64,000 nt of DNA from Plectosphaerella cucumerina (Eukaryota; Ascomycota; Sordariomycetes; Glomerellales; Plectosphaerellaceae). The notes beneath the pieces are model-generated. The model made no database searches and was not told where the DNA came from. It saw only the letters and a list, made by a program, of their open reading frames with translations. A program made the position numbers and the translations under genes. This document shows positions 10,159-22,392 of the stretch, piece after piece (the stretch's first letter is position 1; each line of letters starts with the position of its first letter). Location: the NCBI GenBank assembly GCA_020746995.1, contig JAGPXD010000003.1, positions 4,092,001 through 4,156,000 of the forward strand. Direction: 5' to 3'.

Positions 10159-11448
10159 ATGACGCGAGAAATTCCAAACACAATGTGGTCCTGGCGCAAA
10201 CACAGGGGAAACCCAGAGCCTGTGTGGGAGCAAGTTCCAGTCCCCAAGACGCCGCCGACAGGGGTTCTTTGCAAGATCATAGCTTCTGGAGGTATGCCAC
10301 ATACCCGGCGAGTCCCTTGAGGAGTCTTTTCTTCATGCCTGACACCTGCAGTATGCCGGAGTGATCATTCCCTTGTCACCATCGAGAAGCAGCCCGCCTG
10401 GTTCGAGGAATCCTTTACATTAGTGAGTCCAGCCGCCCCAATGTCATGGAGCTGATGCCCTGATACCGTGCAACTTCAGGGCCACGAGGGGTGCGGAGAA
10501 ATCGTCGACATCGGCCCAGATGTGGAAGGCTCGAATTTCAAGCTCGTATGTAGCCCCTTTCAACTGGTGGTGCCTCGCCATATTGACGGCAACAGGGAGA
10601 CGTGGTGGCTCTCCATGCCGTGCCCGGGTGCGGCGGTGCCGATTGCAATGAGTGCTCCCGCGACCTAGCCCAGCTGTGCGAGATTGGCCACCACTCGGGC
10701 ATCGGCCAGGACGGCTTTCACACCGAGTATGCGGCCCTCGACGTCCGGGGCCTCATCCGTGTGCCCCCGGGCGTCACGCCAGCCGAGGCGGCCGTGTCCA
10801 CGGACGCTGTAGCCACAGCATACCATGCCATCACCAGGCGGGCTGAGGTCAAAAGTTCTGAGACGGTGTTCCTCTTTGGACTTGGCGGTTTGGGCTTCAA
10901 CGGCCTGCAGATCCTCAAGAACCTGGGGTGCAGGATCATCATCTCGGAGATCCGTCAGCAGCTCATCGACAAGGCGATTGCCCTGGGCGTGCCGCAGGAG
11001 GACGTGGTTCCGATCGGCCAGTCTGTGACCGAGTTTGTGGCAAACAAGAGTCTGCAAATTGATACCGTGCTGGACTTTGTCGGGACGCATCAGACCTTTG
11101 AAGATTCGCAGCATATTGGTATGGCTCTATTCTTCCCCCATCTTCCTGTCATCCCCCTCGAAGCCATATCATTCTAACGTCACCGCAGTCCGCCGGGGTG
11201 GCAAATTGCTCTGCATCGGCAGCCTCGACACAGAAAACACGATCCATATGAAGATCGGCACGCGGAAGAGGCTTGTTTTCATTTTTTCCTATGGAAGCCA
11301 GGTTCGCGACGTCGAGGAGGTTCTACAGCTGATTGCCGAGGGCAAGATCAAGCCGCATGTGGAGACGGGGCGGCTCGACGAGTTTGACAATGTGCTCAAG
11401 GCCTTGACGCAGGGGAAGATTGAGTCTCGGTTCGCGCTTTTGCCATAA
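10159..11448 (+). CDS. Zinc-dependent alcohol dehydrogenase (MDR family)
   Basis: Exons 10159-10291, 10352-10422, 10480-10545, 10596-11118 and 11189-11448 give 350 residues, the usual size of the family. The start at 10159 is chosen over the Met at 10111 because homologous-looking sequence begins there. A catalytic zinc Cys (VCRSDH), the GHEGCGE motif and structural Cys in GCGGADCNEC...QLC are present. The Rossmann motif reads FGLGGLGFNGLQ. These show an NAD(P)-dependent oxidation of alcohols or the reverse. The substrate cannot be read. It sits at the left end of the oxidative gene run and could act on hydroxy-acids released by ring cleavage; that link is inference. Confidence 0.88.
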
Positions 11449-11669
11449 GACGGGTCGATTCTGGCATCAAGATGAATAGTTTGTACAGAGGTATCTAAGG
11501 AGTGTTGACGTATATGGTTCACCATTGGACAATCGGTCTTTTCGCATCATGATACGCTTGCCATTTATGGGAGTCATGCACGCTACTTAGTTGTGTCTCA
11601 TGAAGGTGGCCGAGCGATTACAAGATTTAGTCGCTACCTCGAGCGGCCTACTCCCGTCTTTTCATCTGT

Positions 11670-12584
11670 CTAACCGTTCACGCTCGCGCTCTTGTCCATC
11701 CCGATGCCCACGGCGGCCGTCGTCCCGGCATCCACTGGCAGAATGGCTCCTGTAATCCACCTCGCATGAGGGCTGGCGAGGAAGACAACCGCAGCCGCAG
11801 CGTCCCATGCCGTTCCTTCCGTTCCCAAGAGGCTCCTCGCCTTGCGGGTCTCCCTCGCCTGCTCACTCATCCCTTTTTCGTACATCATTGGCGTATACAG
11901 CATCTGAACACCGTCAGCTTTGATCGTCTCGCCCTCGAAATGCATCGGATACAAGTAGGTACGTACCCCGGGACACACACAATTCACCCTGATGCCGTCC
12001 TTTGCGTGATGTGCCGCCATGGCTCTCGTCATGTTGACAATGGCCCCCTTGCTGGTGGGATACAACAGGTGAGGCGTGCCTCCCTTGAGCCCGGCGACGC
12101 TTCCCATGTTGATGATGGCGCCTTTCTGCTCGCCCTCATTCCGTGCCATGGCCGGCACGGCGTATTTGGCCATGAGAACCATGCTTGACACGTTGATGTT
12201 AAGGCCAAAGGCCCACTGCTCCATGTCGACCTCGGCCGCCGTCCCAGGCGCCCCAGCAATGCCGACGTTGTTGACGAGTATGTCCAGCCTGCCGAAATTG
12301 TCGATTGCCAGCTTGACTGCAGCCTCACAATCTGTTGCAGAGGTGACGTCGCCCTGTGCCGCGACGGCTTTGCCTCGACCTGACTTCGTGTTGGCCAGGT
12401 CCGCAGTCTTGGTGGCCCATGAGAGATCACGGTCGACACAAATGACATCGCAACCTTCATCGGCCAGCATGATGGAGATTGCGCGGCCGTTGCCTATGCC
12501 GTTGCCCGCGCAGCCGGCGCCGGTGACGATGGCAACTTTGCCCCTGAAGGAGCGGGATGGGGGTTCTGGGGACTCGTGAGACAT
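11670..12584 (-). CDS. Short-chain dehydrogenase/reductase
   Basis: Two exons, 12584-11967 and 11903-11670, give 283 residues. The 63-nt intron (GTACGT...TTCAG with a GCTGAC branch site) is a multiple of three and open, so an unspliced frame also exists. Splicing restores the usual CPGMLYTPMM active-site loop, so it is taken as real. The family signatures are the nucleotide loop VTGAGCAGNGIG, NNVGIAG, the catalytic Ser in GSVAG, and YPTSK (YxxxK). The start at 12584 is preferred over the Met at 12635. It is a classical SDR oxidising or reducing a ketone/alcohol with NAD(P). It is convergent with the alcohol dehydrogenase. Confidence 0.88.
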   Translation of the reverse strand: MSHESPEPPSRSFRGKVAIVTGAGCAGNGIGNGRAISIMLADEGCDVICVDRDLSWATKTADLANTKSGRGKAVAAQGDVTSATDCEAAVKLAIDNFGRLDILVNNVGIAGAPGTAAEVDMEQWAFGLNINVSSMVLMAKYAVPAMARNEGEQKGAIINMGSVAGLKGGTPHLLYPTSKGAIVNMTRAMAAHHAKDGIRVNCVCPGVRTYLYPMHFEGETIKADGVQMLYTPMMYEKGMSEQARETRKARSLLGTEGTAWDAAAAVVFLASPHARWITGAILPVDAGTTAAVGIGMDKSASVNG

Positions 12585-13104
12585 GGTGGAATCAAAAAGT
12601 GCTTGGACGATACGTTTGCTTATCGAGGCAGTCACTGTACTGTGCTCTCAGCCGGGCATGGCTTAGATAAGTTGGATGTCTATCTCATTGCCAAGATTCG
12701 ACCCTGAGGCCCGAGTCGGCATTGTGTCGATGCATCGTTGAGTTGTTCCAGGTGGTTCCCGGCCTTCGGGTATCCCAACTTGGAAAGGCGTCGACCTAAG
12801 CGGCGAGATGCCGAGGCAAAAGGCCTTCGACGGGTTCACGGAGTGGGCGGCCGTCTTTCGGACTCTGCCCCGCTTCGTCAGTGCGGGGGAAGATGCAGTT
12901 CTCATTCCGAGACTCGGAGGAGGAGAGATGCCACACCCAGTGATGGCCCGGAGAAGAGATCCATCTGTGATGTGGACTTGACCGGACCATCACATTTGCC
13001 GGCGTAGTCCTCGGGACTTTGGACAAAGTACAACAATAGCACGCAAGACGGCGTAGAGGGCAGTCAAATCGGAAACAATATTGCACTCGTTTAGCAAACA
13101 CCAC
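12585..13104. other. Intergenic, 0.5 kb
   Basis: Lies between the start of the SDR and the stop of the first monooxygenase, both on the minus strand. It should contain the SDR promoter and the monooxygenase 3' end. No coding signal or repeat was seen. Confidence 0.5.
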
Positions 13105-14819
13105 CTAGGCTAACTTGAGATCTGAGTAACCCCTGGCCTTGACCTCCTCGCACCGGCTCCTGTACCCCGGCGCCGGCCCGTTGTATCTCGTCATCGACCT
13201 CTTCTGCTTGTGAGCCAGATTCTTGTTGACGCCCGTCATCCACGAATCGACCTCGTTCGCCAGCAGGCCCTCGCCGCACTTCCACACGTGCTCCGTCCAC
13301 CGCGCCATGCCGTCCTCGGTTGCCTCGGCGTACGTAATGTTGTTGTCGCGCGCGTGCCGGATGAAACCCGACACCCACTCGACGGCATATTCGATGCTGC
13401 GCGGGATGTTGCCGAACATCTGGTGCGGGCCCATGACCATAAACATGTTGGGAAAGTCGTGCACCGTTAGCCCCAGGAAGGTCTGGATGCCCTCGGACCA
13501 GACGTCAGTGAGCTTGACGCCGTCGACGCCCTGGAAGTCGACAGCGCGGAAGGAGCCGGTCACGGCATCGAACCCTGTGGCGTAGATGAGAATGTCAAAC
13601 TCGTGGTCCGCTGACATGGTCCTGATGCCCTTCTCCGTGACCGTCTCGATCGGGTCCTCGGTGATGTCGACGAGGTGGACGTGCGGCTGGTTGAAGGCCT
13701 CGTAGTACCCGCTCTCCAGGGGCACGCGTCGAGTGCCAAAGCCGTGGTTCTTCGGGATCAGCTTGTCGGCGACAGCGGGATCGTTGATGCGCGCGCGGAT
13801 CTTGCTTTCCTGGAAGGCGCTGTAGAGCCGATTGGCCTCACGATCGGTGTAGATGTCGCCCGAGATGCTGAGGACCTTGGCGAAGCCCCGTTGGGCGTAC
13901 AGCGCCTCCCACTCCGCCAGACGCTCCTCCTCGGTCATGTCGAAGACGCTGCGGCTATTACCGACGTGCACGAAGCAAGCGTACGACTCGAGGCACTTTT
14001 TGAAGATCTCGGGGTAGCTCTTGCGAATCTCTTGCATCTCTTCCGCGGTGATCTTGGTGTTCCGCAGGGGGGCCGTCCAATTGGGCGTGCGCTGAAAGAC
14101 GGTCAGGCTGCCGGCGACCTTGTAGATCTCCTGGATCGTCTGGATGGCCGTGGCGCCCGTGCCGATGATGCCGATGCGCTTGCCTCTGAGGGTGTCCATG
14201 GTGGCGTGCGCCGGCCACCGGGCCGTATGGAACGCCTGGCCCCTGTAGTCATGGACACCGGGGATGCTTGGGAGTGTCGGCTCGTTGAGGATGCCCATCG
14301 CCGTGACGAGATACCTTGTCGTGTACTGTTTGCCATTTGCATCCGTGAGGAGCCACGAGTTTGATGTCTTCTGGAAATGTGCCGACTTGACTTTGGTGTT
14401 GAATTGCATGTCGCGCTTCAAGTCGAACTTTTCGGTAAGGTAGTGGATGTACTTGAGGGTCTCGGGCTGGGGCGAGAAGTGTTCCGTCCAGTTCCATTCG
14501 TCCAGGACTTCTTGCGAGAAGGAGAAGATGTACGAGTAGCTCTCCGAATCGAAGCGGGCGCCGGGATAACGGTTCCTGGAGATGTTAGCCAAGTCACCCA
14601 GTGCCTGGCATGAGAGTGACTCTGGACCTACCAGAACCAGGTACCTCCCTCCTCGGAGCCTGCCTCCAAGACTCTCGTCCGCAAGCCCAACTGCCTCATC
14701 TGGTGGAGAGAGTAGATGCCGCTGAGGCCTGCGCCGATGATAAGAACGTCATAATCGAGGTCCCTGTTGGCATCGCTGAAACGATGTTGATGGTGCTGGT
14801 CTGGCGTCACGCTTCCCAT
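13105..14819 (-). CDS. Baeyer-Villiger-type flavin monooxygenase 1
   Basis: Exons 14819-14632 and 14575-13105 give 552 residues, typical for type I Baeyer-Villiger monooxygenases. The FAD-binding motif is GAGLSG (29-34). The type I fingerprint FxGxxxHxxxW is present, slightly altered, as YRGQAFHTARWP. The NADPH motif is IGTGATAIQ, and the late motif is YATGFDA. The usual reaction inserts one oxygen from O2 next to a ketone, giving an ester or lactone, with FAD and NADPH. It ends in KARGYSDLKLA. The start at 14819 is chosen because MGSVTPDQ precedes the conserved fold by a normal distance. It is one of three such enzymes within 19 kb and is adjacent, in the same direction, to a metallo-hydrolase that could open the product. 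Confidence 0.9.
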
Positions 14820-15444
14820 GATGACTGTGTATAAGGTCTTGGACTTGACAGGGTATGATAGACTGAGCGGCGGCGAGTGAACTCGGATGTTTGCTTGTCT
14901 TTCTCGTGCCGCGCTCGACGATGGTTGCGGATGGAGTTGAATGATAAAGCTGGCAGATGTCGGATCTGAGACTGCAGGCTTCCAGGTTCCCCACACAACC
15001 AGCGAGGATCAAGAAGGCGACCCCGCGGGGTTGGATCGGCTATGGGTTCCAGGTTGTGGACCATGGTCCGACGCTGCGGGGAATGACCTGGGTGGTGCTT
15101 GGAGGTTCTGAGATGCCTGTGGCCAGTATGAGAGGTCGATGTATGCTGTTTTGGGAAATGCCGAATGTGTCTACCGCCCTTTGCCGGCCGTCTTGGCCAA
15201 TTCCTGTGGCGGCGACGGCGCCAATTGCTTGTGGCCTGGCGCGTCGGCTATCTCTTGCGGACGGGGTGACTTCAGTTGACCGAACCTACCTCCTGGGCCT
15301 CTTCGGGGCGTTTCCAAATGCCGTGGTGCGCTGTGGAGACGCTGGACTGTTCGATCGGCGCTGGAGGACACAGCAAGGAGTCGCTACGCTTCCAAGGACA
15401 CAGAGTCTTTTCTTGCTATCACATCCATAGAACACTCCATCAGT
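14820..15444. other. Intergenic, 0.6 kb
   Basis: Upstream region of monooxygenase 1 and 3' end of the metallo-beta-lactamase gene. Reading frames here lack coding character. No repeat or RNA gene was seen. Confidence 0.5.
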
Positions 15445-16672
15445 CTAAGCCACCCCTTTGGATTCCCAGTAACTCTTCAGGTCGCGCAGGAACGCCCATT
15501 TCACGCCATGTCCCCAGCCCTTCTCCTTCCACTCGTTGAGACTGGCCGGAAAGTGCGGCACCGCATCCCGAACTGTCGAGTCGTGCGCGATAATAACAAA
15601 GACATCCTCATTACAGTCCAGCTGCTGCAGAGAACCCACCGTCTTCATGGCCAAGGGGACGTCAATACCGAAAGTGGCCTCGAACAGGGAGTCTGTGGGT
15701 TCCCGGCCTCGGGACCTCTGCAGCTCCTCCCACGCGCCCCCGGGACATAGCGCGCTACCGCCCTCATGGGGGCGGCAGGGGTGTGGTGAGATGGATTCTG
15801 GCACCGGTAGAAATTTGGAGGGTCTCATGATGCCGGCATAGTGGCAGACGTCGCCACCGAGGAGGATGAATGTGGCGGGGCTGGTCGTCGTTCTGGCCAG
15901 GCCGCAGAGGTGACCGACGGCATGCCCGGGACTGTCTAGCAGGTAGAACGAGCCGTCGCCAAAGTAGTCAAAGGCGGGAAACTCGCCAATGTTCAGATGC
16001 TCTGAGCCGCTACCGTGGAACGTGATCTCTCTAAGATTGCGTCCGCTACATGCCATGGTCAGCTATTGTCTAAAATCGGAAAGCCGTGTCGTCAAGTTTA
16101 CATGCCTGTAGTCACTCTCGAGGAGTGGCGAGTCAGGGTTGGCCGGATAGCCCGGTAGCATGGCCTCCTTGAAGCCTTGGCCGACAACCAAGTCGGTGCT
16201 TGGAGGGAATGTGGATGGATCTCCGATATGATCCCAGTGCCAGTGGCTAAAGGTGCCTGGCGTCAGTGATGGTCATGCAGCAAGCCGGGGGGCTTTTTCA
16301 GGCCATGTCCACCAGCACGCACCTCCAGATGACAGCTTCGACATCGTTGCCAGAAACTCCGTCCTCCTCGAGGATTTCGACCACGCTCTTGGTGACATTG
16401 ATGTCGTACTTTGTCGTGGGGATATAGTCCGCAATCTTGGGTGCGTAGTTGGCGTAGTCCTTGCGGATGCCCAGGTCCCATACGAGCTTGCGTCCAGACG
16501 GGTGCTCGATGAGAAATGACAGTGACGGCGACGTGGGAAAAATTTCGAGGCCTGGGACATCAGGGGCCATGAACCTCTTGAGGATGGCCGGCCCAAAATT
16601 GACTGGATTGATCATCTTGACCGAGACGGCCGTGTTGCCCGGGGGCAGTGTCAGATCAGGCTTGGCAGTCAT
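15445..16672 (-). CDS. Metallo-beta-lactamase-fold hydrolase (lactonase-like)
   Basis: Exons 16672-16323, 16246-16106 and 16045-15445 give 363 residues. The dinuclear zinc motif reads SHWHWDH (HxHxDH, residues 118-123). Later ligands are in LLDSPGHAVGHLCG, GGDVCHYAG and VIIAHDST, so all metal sites look intact. The second intron appears to use a GC donor (CTACAG|GCATGT) with TGTAG acceptor and a GCTGACC branch site; this keeps the frame and restores SGRNLREI. The start at 16672 (MTAKPDLTLPPG) fits relatives better than an upstream Met at 16762. Proteins of this group hydrolyse lactones or esters. Ring-opening of a monooxygenase product is an attractive role, but substrate is inference. It is divergent from the MFS transporter. 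Confidence 0.85.
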
Positions 16673-17401
16673 GTTGGGAGCTGGAGGACTGCTGTAATCG
16701 AAAGAAACGATTGAATCAAAGTCACCGGTAAGATAGGAATCCGAACGTCGTTTCTTTGCCAAAGCATGCCCTTGAGCAACCTGGAAAATGTACGTGGTGG
16801 TGAGCTTGCACTCTTCGGCGAAAAGCTGAGTATCTCCGAGTCAACAAGCACCGACTCATGCACCCCCAACCACCAGCGCCGGGGATGTGGTGCGGGGTAC
16901 CTCTGCCCCCGCGGCTGCTCGGTTGTGATCCTGGCATTTCGCAGAGCTAAGCCGTTTGGACATAACCGCCGCGCCGGCGCTGCCATATATAGTTTACCGT
17001 CCATCTTAGTCTCTGGCACGGGGCGTCACTATCGTATTGGCGCTGGTCTAGATTCCGGTTACCACCTGCTGATGCGTGCCCCTTGCAGAGAGAGATTCTG
17101 GGTCTGAGCACACTCGAGTTCACCACGTCCTCCAGCTGCATCCAGCTTCCAGTCACAATGCCGATCCAATGAGCGGCGTTCATACCACAACCCAATATCG
17201 ACTACAATCCGGGGCCCCGTGGGGTTGTCAGATCGCGAGCCTCCTCTTGTCGTGCTTGGACACCTACCTCGAGTACATCTAGATCTGCATCCGCCCAAAC
17301 TCCTGGTTCTCGTGCCCCTCTTCCTCAGTCTCTAGGTTTAATGAGTACCTAGCTTCGCACATCACTACTTCCAACACCTTGTACGACTTGATTTGTTCAT
17401 C
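16673..17401. promoter_or_regulatory. Divergent promoter, hydrolase / MFS transporter
   Basis: A 729-bp non-coding interval between two divergent start codons. A CATATATAG stretch at about 16983-16991 is TATA-like. No other site was assigned. Shared control of the two genes is plausible, not shown. Confidence 0.45.
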
Positions 17402-19145
17402 ATGAGCAACAAGAACCCCGAGAGCATCGGCCATGTCGAGGGCCTTGACGATGCCGGCCCCTCCAAGGAGCTGGCGCAGGTCGACACGGTACACAACGAC
17501 GAGGCCATGAAGGTGCTGGCCGCTTATGACGGCGAGGCGGAGTGGTCCGAGGCAGAGGAGAAGAAGCTTCGCCGCAAGATTGACTGGCGGCTCATGCCCG
17601 TGCTGTGCGCCACTTACGGCCTCCAATACTACGACAAGGCTATGCTGTCCCAGGCAGTGAGTTCATGTCCCCTTTATGCTGGAACTGGAAGCTGCCTCTC
17701 CGGCATGGCCAGGTCCGTTGCTAATCTTGATATCTTACCAACAGGCCCTCTTCGGTCTCAGGCAGGATTTGGACCTGACCGTCGGTAACCGCTACTCCTG
17801 GTCTGCATCCATCTTCTATCTCGGCTTCATCGTGGGTGCCTACCCGGCCATGATCCTCGCCCAGAAGTTCCCCGTCGAACGCGTGGCCTCGGGCATCGTC
17901 ACGCTCTGGGGCATCTGCCTCATCCTCACGACAGTCTGCAAGGACTACAAGGGCATCTACGCACAGCGTTTCTTCCTCGGCTTCCTCGAGAGCGGCATCA
18001 GCCCCATGTTTATGCTCATCGTCGGGAGCTGGTACAAGAAGAACGAGCAAGCCATGCGCATGGGGTGCGTTCCATCTTACCTACCCTGCCTCCTCCCCTG
18101 ATAACTGACTCTTCGTGTTTGTCCGTACAGCATCTGGTACTCTTGCACCGGCTACGTCTCCGTCTTCTCGCCCCTGATCAACTTTGGCTTCGGCTCCATC
18201 GATCCCAAGGGCTCCTCGTGGCGCTTCATGTTCTGGTTCGCCGGCGCCCTGACCATCGTCTGGGGCATCGCCCTTCTCTTCGTGCTGCCGCCCGACCCCA
18301 TCCGCGCCCGCGGCTTCGCCGACCGCGAGCGGTACATGCTCGTCGCTCGCCTGCGTACCAACAACTCGGGCGTCCGAAACAAGCACTACAAGCTCGACCA
18401 GGTCCGCGAGCTCGCCCTCGACATTAAATTCTGGATCGTCTTCGCCATCGCCTTCCTCTGCATGATCGCCAACGGGCCCATCTCCACCTTTGTGCCCATC
18501 ATCATCAACGGCTTCGGCTTCAGCACCCTCCACTCGCTACTGCTTACCATGCCCGCCGGCGCCTACGCGGGCACCCTCATGCTCGTCTTCCCGTACCTCG
18601 CGATGAAGTACCCCGGAATCAGGACCTGGCTCATCCTCGCCGCGCAGCTCGGCACCACCCTCGCCGCCCTCCTGCTGTGGGTGCTGCCGCTGAGCGCCAG
18701 GGGCGGCCTCCTCTTCGCCGCCTACATCCTGCCCTCGGTAGGCGGCGGCTACGCCGTACTCATGAGCCTTCAAATCGCCAACACGGCCGGTTACACTAAG
18801 CGCTCCATCGCCTCGTCGGGCCTGTACATTGGCTACTGTCTCGGCAACTTCGTCGGGCCGCTTGTCTTCAAGAAGGAGGACGCCCCGCGGTACGTTCCCG
18901 GGTTCATCGTCGTCGTTGTCACCTCGCTGGCGGCCGGCGTACTCGCGGTTATTTACCGCTATGTCTGTGTCTGGGACAACCACCGGCGCGACAAGACGGG
19001 TGTCGCCGAGGGATTCGACCATGCGTACGAGGATGATCTTACGGATATCAAGGTGAGTGTCAAGCACATGTATTCTCCAATACTCCGACAAGACTCTGCT
19101 AACACTGAACCTACAAAGAACCCACAGTTCCGCTACATTCTCTAA
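17402..19145 (+). CDS. MFS transporter, Dal5/allantoate permease family
   Basis: Exons 17402-17656, 17745-18064, 18131-19052 and 19119-19145 give 507 residues. The last acceptor could also be nine bases downstream without changing the frame. About twelve hydrophobic segments are visible. Family traits are a long soluble N-terminus with RKIDWRLMPVL, QRFFLGFLESGISP after helix four, GSWYKK, and NTAGYTKRS late in the protein. The anion:cation symporter family of fungi imports small organic acids, vitamins and nitrogen compounds by proton symport across the plasma membrane. The actual substrate is unknown. Its position between a hydrolase and a regulator makes uptake of the cluster's substrate a reasonable idea. 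Confidence 0.9.
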
Positions 19146-19938
19146 ATACCTCAATGTGCTGGTTGGTCATGGTTGGGTGTGCCCGAGCGAGCCGATGTGA
19201 AGAGGGATGGGGGTTCAGTGTAGTGTCATTTCGTGCAGTCACTGTATTTTTCTTCCAAGCCTTGAGCTTCAACTCACCCAGCTTTGGAGCAAGATCATGA
19301 TCTCAACGATATCCATTTCAAGGAGTATCGTATCTAGGTCCAGTGAGAACATTGAGGTACACATGTATTGTTACGAAACACAAATTAGGTCTTCAAAGTA
19401 TTTATGAGCAATTCTTAGTCCGTCCACCCAAGCGACAGTCCTGCCGGGCACTCATCGGGTTTCAGGCCGGTCGGTCACCCGACGACCAGGTGTTTGGTCC
19501 AGTGCTTTTAGCGTCTTGGGGCTCTGGAAGCGAGCTCAGTTACGGCCGGGCCAGGTGAGCTGGGCGGGGCTCAGGGCCATCCGGTCCGCTAGTGCATGCC
19601 CGCCTCAGTGGATGCTCCTCGGCTCGGGCTAGATTTTCATATTGGGCCGACGGGAGCCTGCCACGACCCGACCTCCTTGGACTCGGAGCTGGGCTGGCCA
19701 GGTCTCCCCGCATTCCCCGCACTCGCCCCCCGCCAGACTCGGAGTCGGGTTGTCCACTGTCCACTGTCCTGCAGGTGTCCCATCTCCCTGGAACGAGTCA
19801 GGCCAGCGCGACTCTGCTCCTTCCCGTCCATTTTGAAACCAAAACCTCTCGCGAGAAAGTTCACAGTTCACAGTTCACCACTGCACTTCCCCATCATTCG
19901 GCATCCCCAGGCCGTTCCCAACCCACTTCAAAACCAGC
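19146..19938. other. Intergenic, 0.8 kb
   Basis: Between transporter and regulator on the same strand. The part next to the regulator start is C-rich with short repeats (ccactgtccactgtcc, cacagttcacagttcacc) and probably forms its promoter and leader. No gene was seen. Confidence 0.5.
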
Positions 19939-22280
19939 ATGCCAACCGATGTCGTGACCGACTGGCTGCCGTTTGATGCGCAGGAGCCCAAGAAGCGAAG
20001 AGCAGAGCTCGTATGCACCGGCTGCCACAACAAGAAGATCAAATGCGACCTCCAAGTACTTCTCTCGCTTTACCACCTTCGACCGGCTGAGCCAGACGGT
20101 TAACCACTCATTCCTTCCATAATAGGTTCGCAGACGACATGGCGACCAGAGCTGCACCAACTGCGCGACAGCCGAGAAGCAATGCCAGACCCGGCCTTCC
20201 AAAAGAGCGAGACGAAGACACGTCGCGACCACGCCACGGGCAGAGAGCACGAGACCTACGCCGCCGCAACCGCAACCGCAACCGCTGACCGCGTCGGTCA
20301 TGGACGAAATAGACGTGTCGGGATCAGGGATGCCGGAAGGCGTAGACGTTCATTACGGCCTCGATGACCTGGCCGCCGCAGCCAGTCTGCCCATGTTTGA
20401 CACCATTCAGGTGCCGCAAATGCCGGAGAAGCCGGCGTCTGCGCCTGCCACGGACCTGGTGCGGCACGACCATCAGTCCCCCCAGCAAGCCTCGAGCCAT
20501 CACCACCACCTCTTCGCCGCGCAGCAGGTGCCGTCGCCCTCGCAGCGCTCGCAAGCGAGTACTGCTCGCAGCGAGGCTGTGGCGCAGAACCAAAGCCAGA
20601 CGGGCGACGTCGACACCGGCTTCCTGCAGGTCTTTGGGCCCGAAAACCTTCACGACGCCGAGAAGCAGGCCATGCAAGCGTGCCTCGAGCAGAGGCCAGG
20701 CTTCCCGAGCCCGCAGCAGCAGGACCTTCAAGAGAGCTTTATCGACACGTACTGGGAGTACTGCTACACGTGGTGCCCCGTTCTCGACCGTGAGACACTT
20801 CCAGACGAGATGGCACGCTCGCCGCTGCTGTCCAACGCCCTCGCCACAGCGGCGAGCCACATCCAGCCGCCCCTGCTGCCACACGAGGGGCCGGCCGAGT
20901 TCTACAAGAAGGCCAAGGCGCTCTTCTACGACGACGAGGAGCTGGACGGCTTGACCAGCCTCAAGGCTATCGCCTTGTTCTACTGGTGGGCCCCCAGGCC
21001 GCCAACACTGGTCCACCGCCATTCATCGTGGTGGTGGACGTCAGTCATCATCAGGCATGCCCAGCAGATGAACATCCATCGGGAGCCGAGCCCGTCGCAG
21101 ACGGCCTTGTCATCGCATGACCTGAGCTTGAGGCGGAAGATCTGGTGGACTGCATTTGTGAGTGACATGGCCGTCTTTCTACCTACCTACCTGCAATTAC
21201 TTGCCTGGCCCGGGTGCGATGCTGACTAGGTGCCCTAACAAGGCCCGCGAGCGCCTCACGGCTCTGTGCCAAAGCAAGCCCGCCATCATCGACCCCCGTG
21301 ATTGCACGATAGGGGAGCCTACGCTTGACGACTTTCCCAACGATCCACGGAGCCAGCAGAAAGGCGAAATCTTCATCCGCTGGGTCAGACTTTGCGCCAT
21401 CATGGGCCGCATCGCCAAGAGCCTGTCACGGTCCCATGGCGTCTCGACACCCAACGCGCTCGAGGGTCACCGCAGGGAGCTGGTCAACTGGGTCAACTCA
21501 CTGCCACCACACCTTCAGCTGCCCATCGGCGCCGCCAGGACGCACCTCTTTGACCGCGACGTCCACCAGCTACACCTGCCATACCTCACGACCATCATCA
21601 TTCTCTACATGAAACGTCCGGCGCCATCGCGCAGTGTCCCTGAGGCCCTGCCGCCCGCTATCCTCGCGGCCTCGTGTATCGTCCGCATCCTGCGGGACAT
21701 TCTCAGCCGTGGCAACGTGCGCTTCCTCATGGCCATCACTTGCTGGTACACTGGCACGGCATTTCTCGCGCTGCAGCAGGCCCGATCGATTGAGCATCTA
21801 GCACGGGACGCGGACGAGGGGATCGACGTCCTCGCCAGGATGGCAGAGCAGCTACAGACGATGTGGGCGTCGGCCAACGTAATCCGGGGTGGCATTGAGC
21901 GGTTGCGGAACGCGTCCAACCTCGATGTGACAACCGCACAGAGAGCGCCCTTTATTGGCGCCAGCAACCACGAACAGCAGGCACACCAGCACCACGAGTC
22001 TGGCTTCCCCGCTGCGGACGGCCCTGCGTCGGTGGAGGCGCCCGTCGAGGAAGACTTTGGTGAATTTGACTGGACGGCGCTGTTCCCTTTTGTGACGCGG
22101 GATACGAGCAGCATCGCCTACAGCTTGCTGAAAAACAAGGCCGAGGGCCACGAGACGCGAGGGTTCCCGTCGCCGACGAACTTTTTGTCGCACGAGTCAC
22201 TGCTGATCCAGTATGATCATCTGTTTGATACGACGACAGACTTGTGGATGGACTTTGTAGTGCCACAGCACATGGCTTAG
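19939..22280 (+). CDS. Zn2Cys6 transcription factor 1
   Basis: Exons 19939-20055, 20126-21157 and 21243-22280 give 728 residues. The first intron splits the zinc cluster, as is common. The cluster has Cys at 26, 29, 36, 49, 52 and 59 (CTGCHNKKIKC, then CTNCATAEKQC), a complete binuclear cluster with a twelve-residue middle loop. A Gln/His-rich low-complexity region follows. The fungal-specific regulator domain is at about residues 230-480, with FIDTYWEYCYTWCPVLDRE and LRRKIWWTAF. It is a nuclear DNA-binding activator or repressor. Its place amid transporters and monooxygenases suggests local control of some of them; targets are unknown. Confidence 0.9.
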
Positions 22281-22392
22281 GAAAAACAGCGTCACCATCA
22301 CACTTTTCTTTTGATGAAAAAGACGACATAAACTCAAGATCCCTCGTGGTATGGTCTAGATACATGCATCCATGCAGCCCCTTGCCGCTTCC

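Noticed and set aside
13675..14364. A 229-codon plus-strand frame opposite monooxygenase 1
   Set aside because: Shadow frame caused by GC-rich third positions of the flavoprotein.
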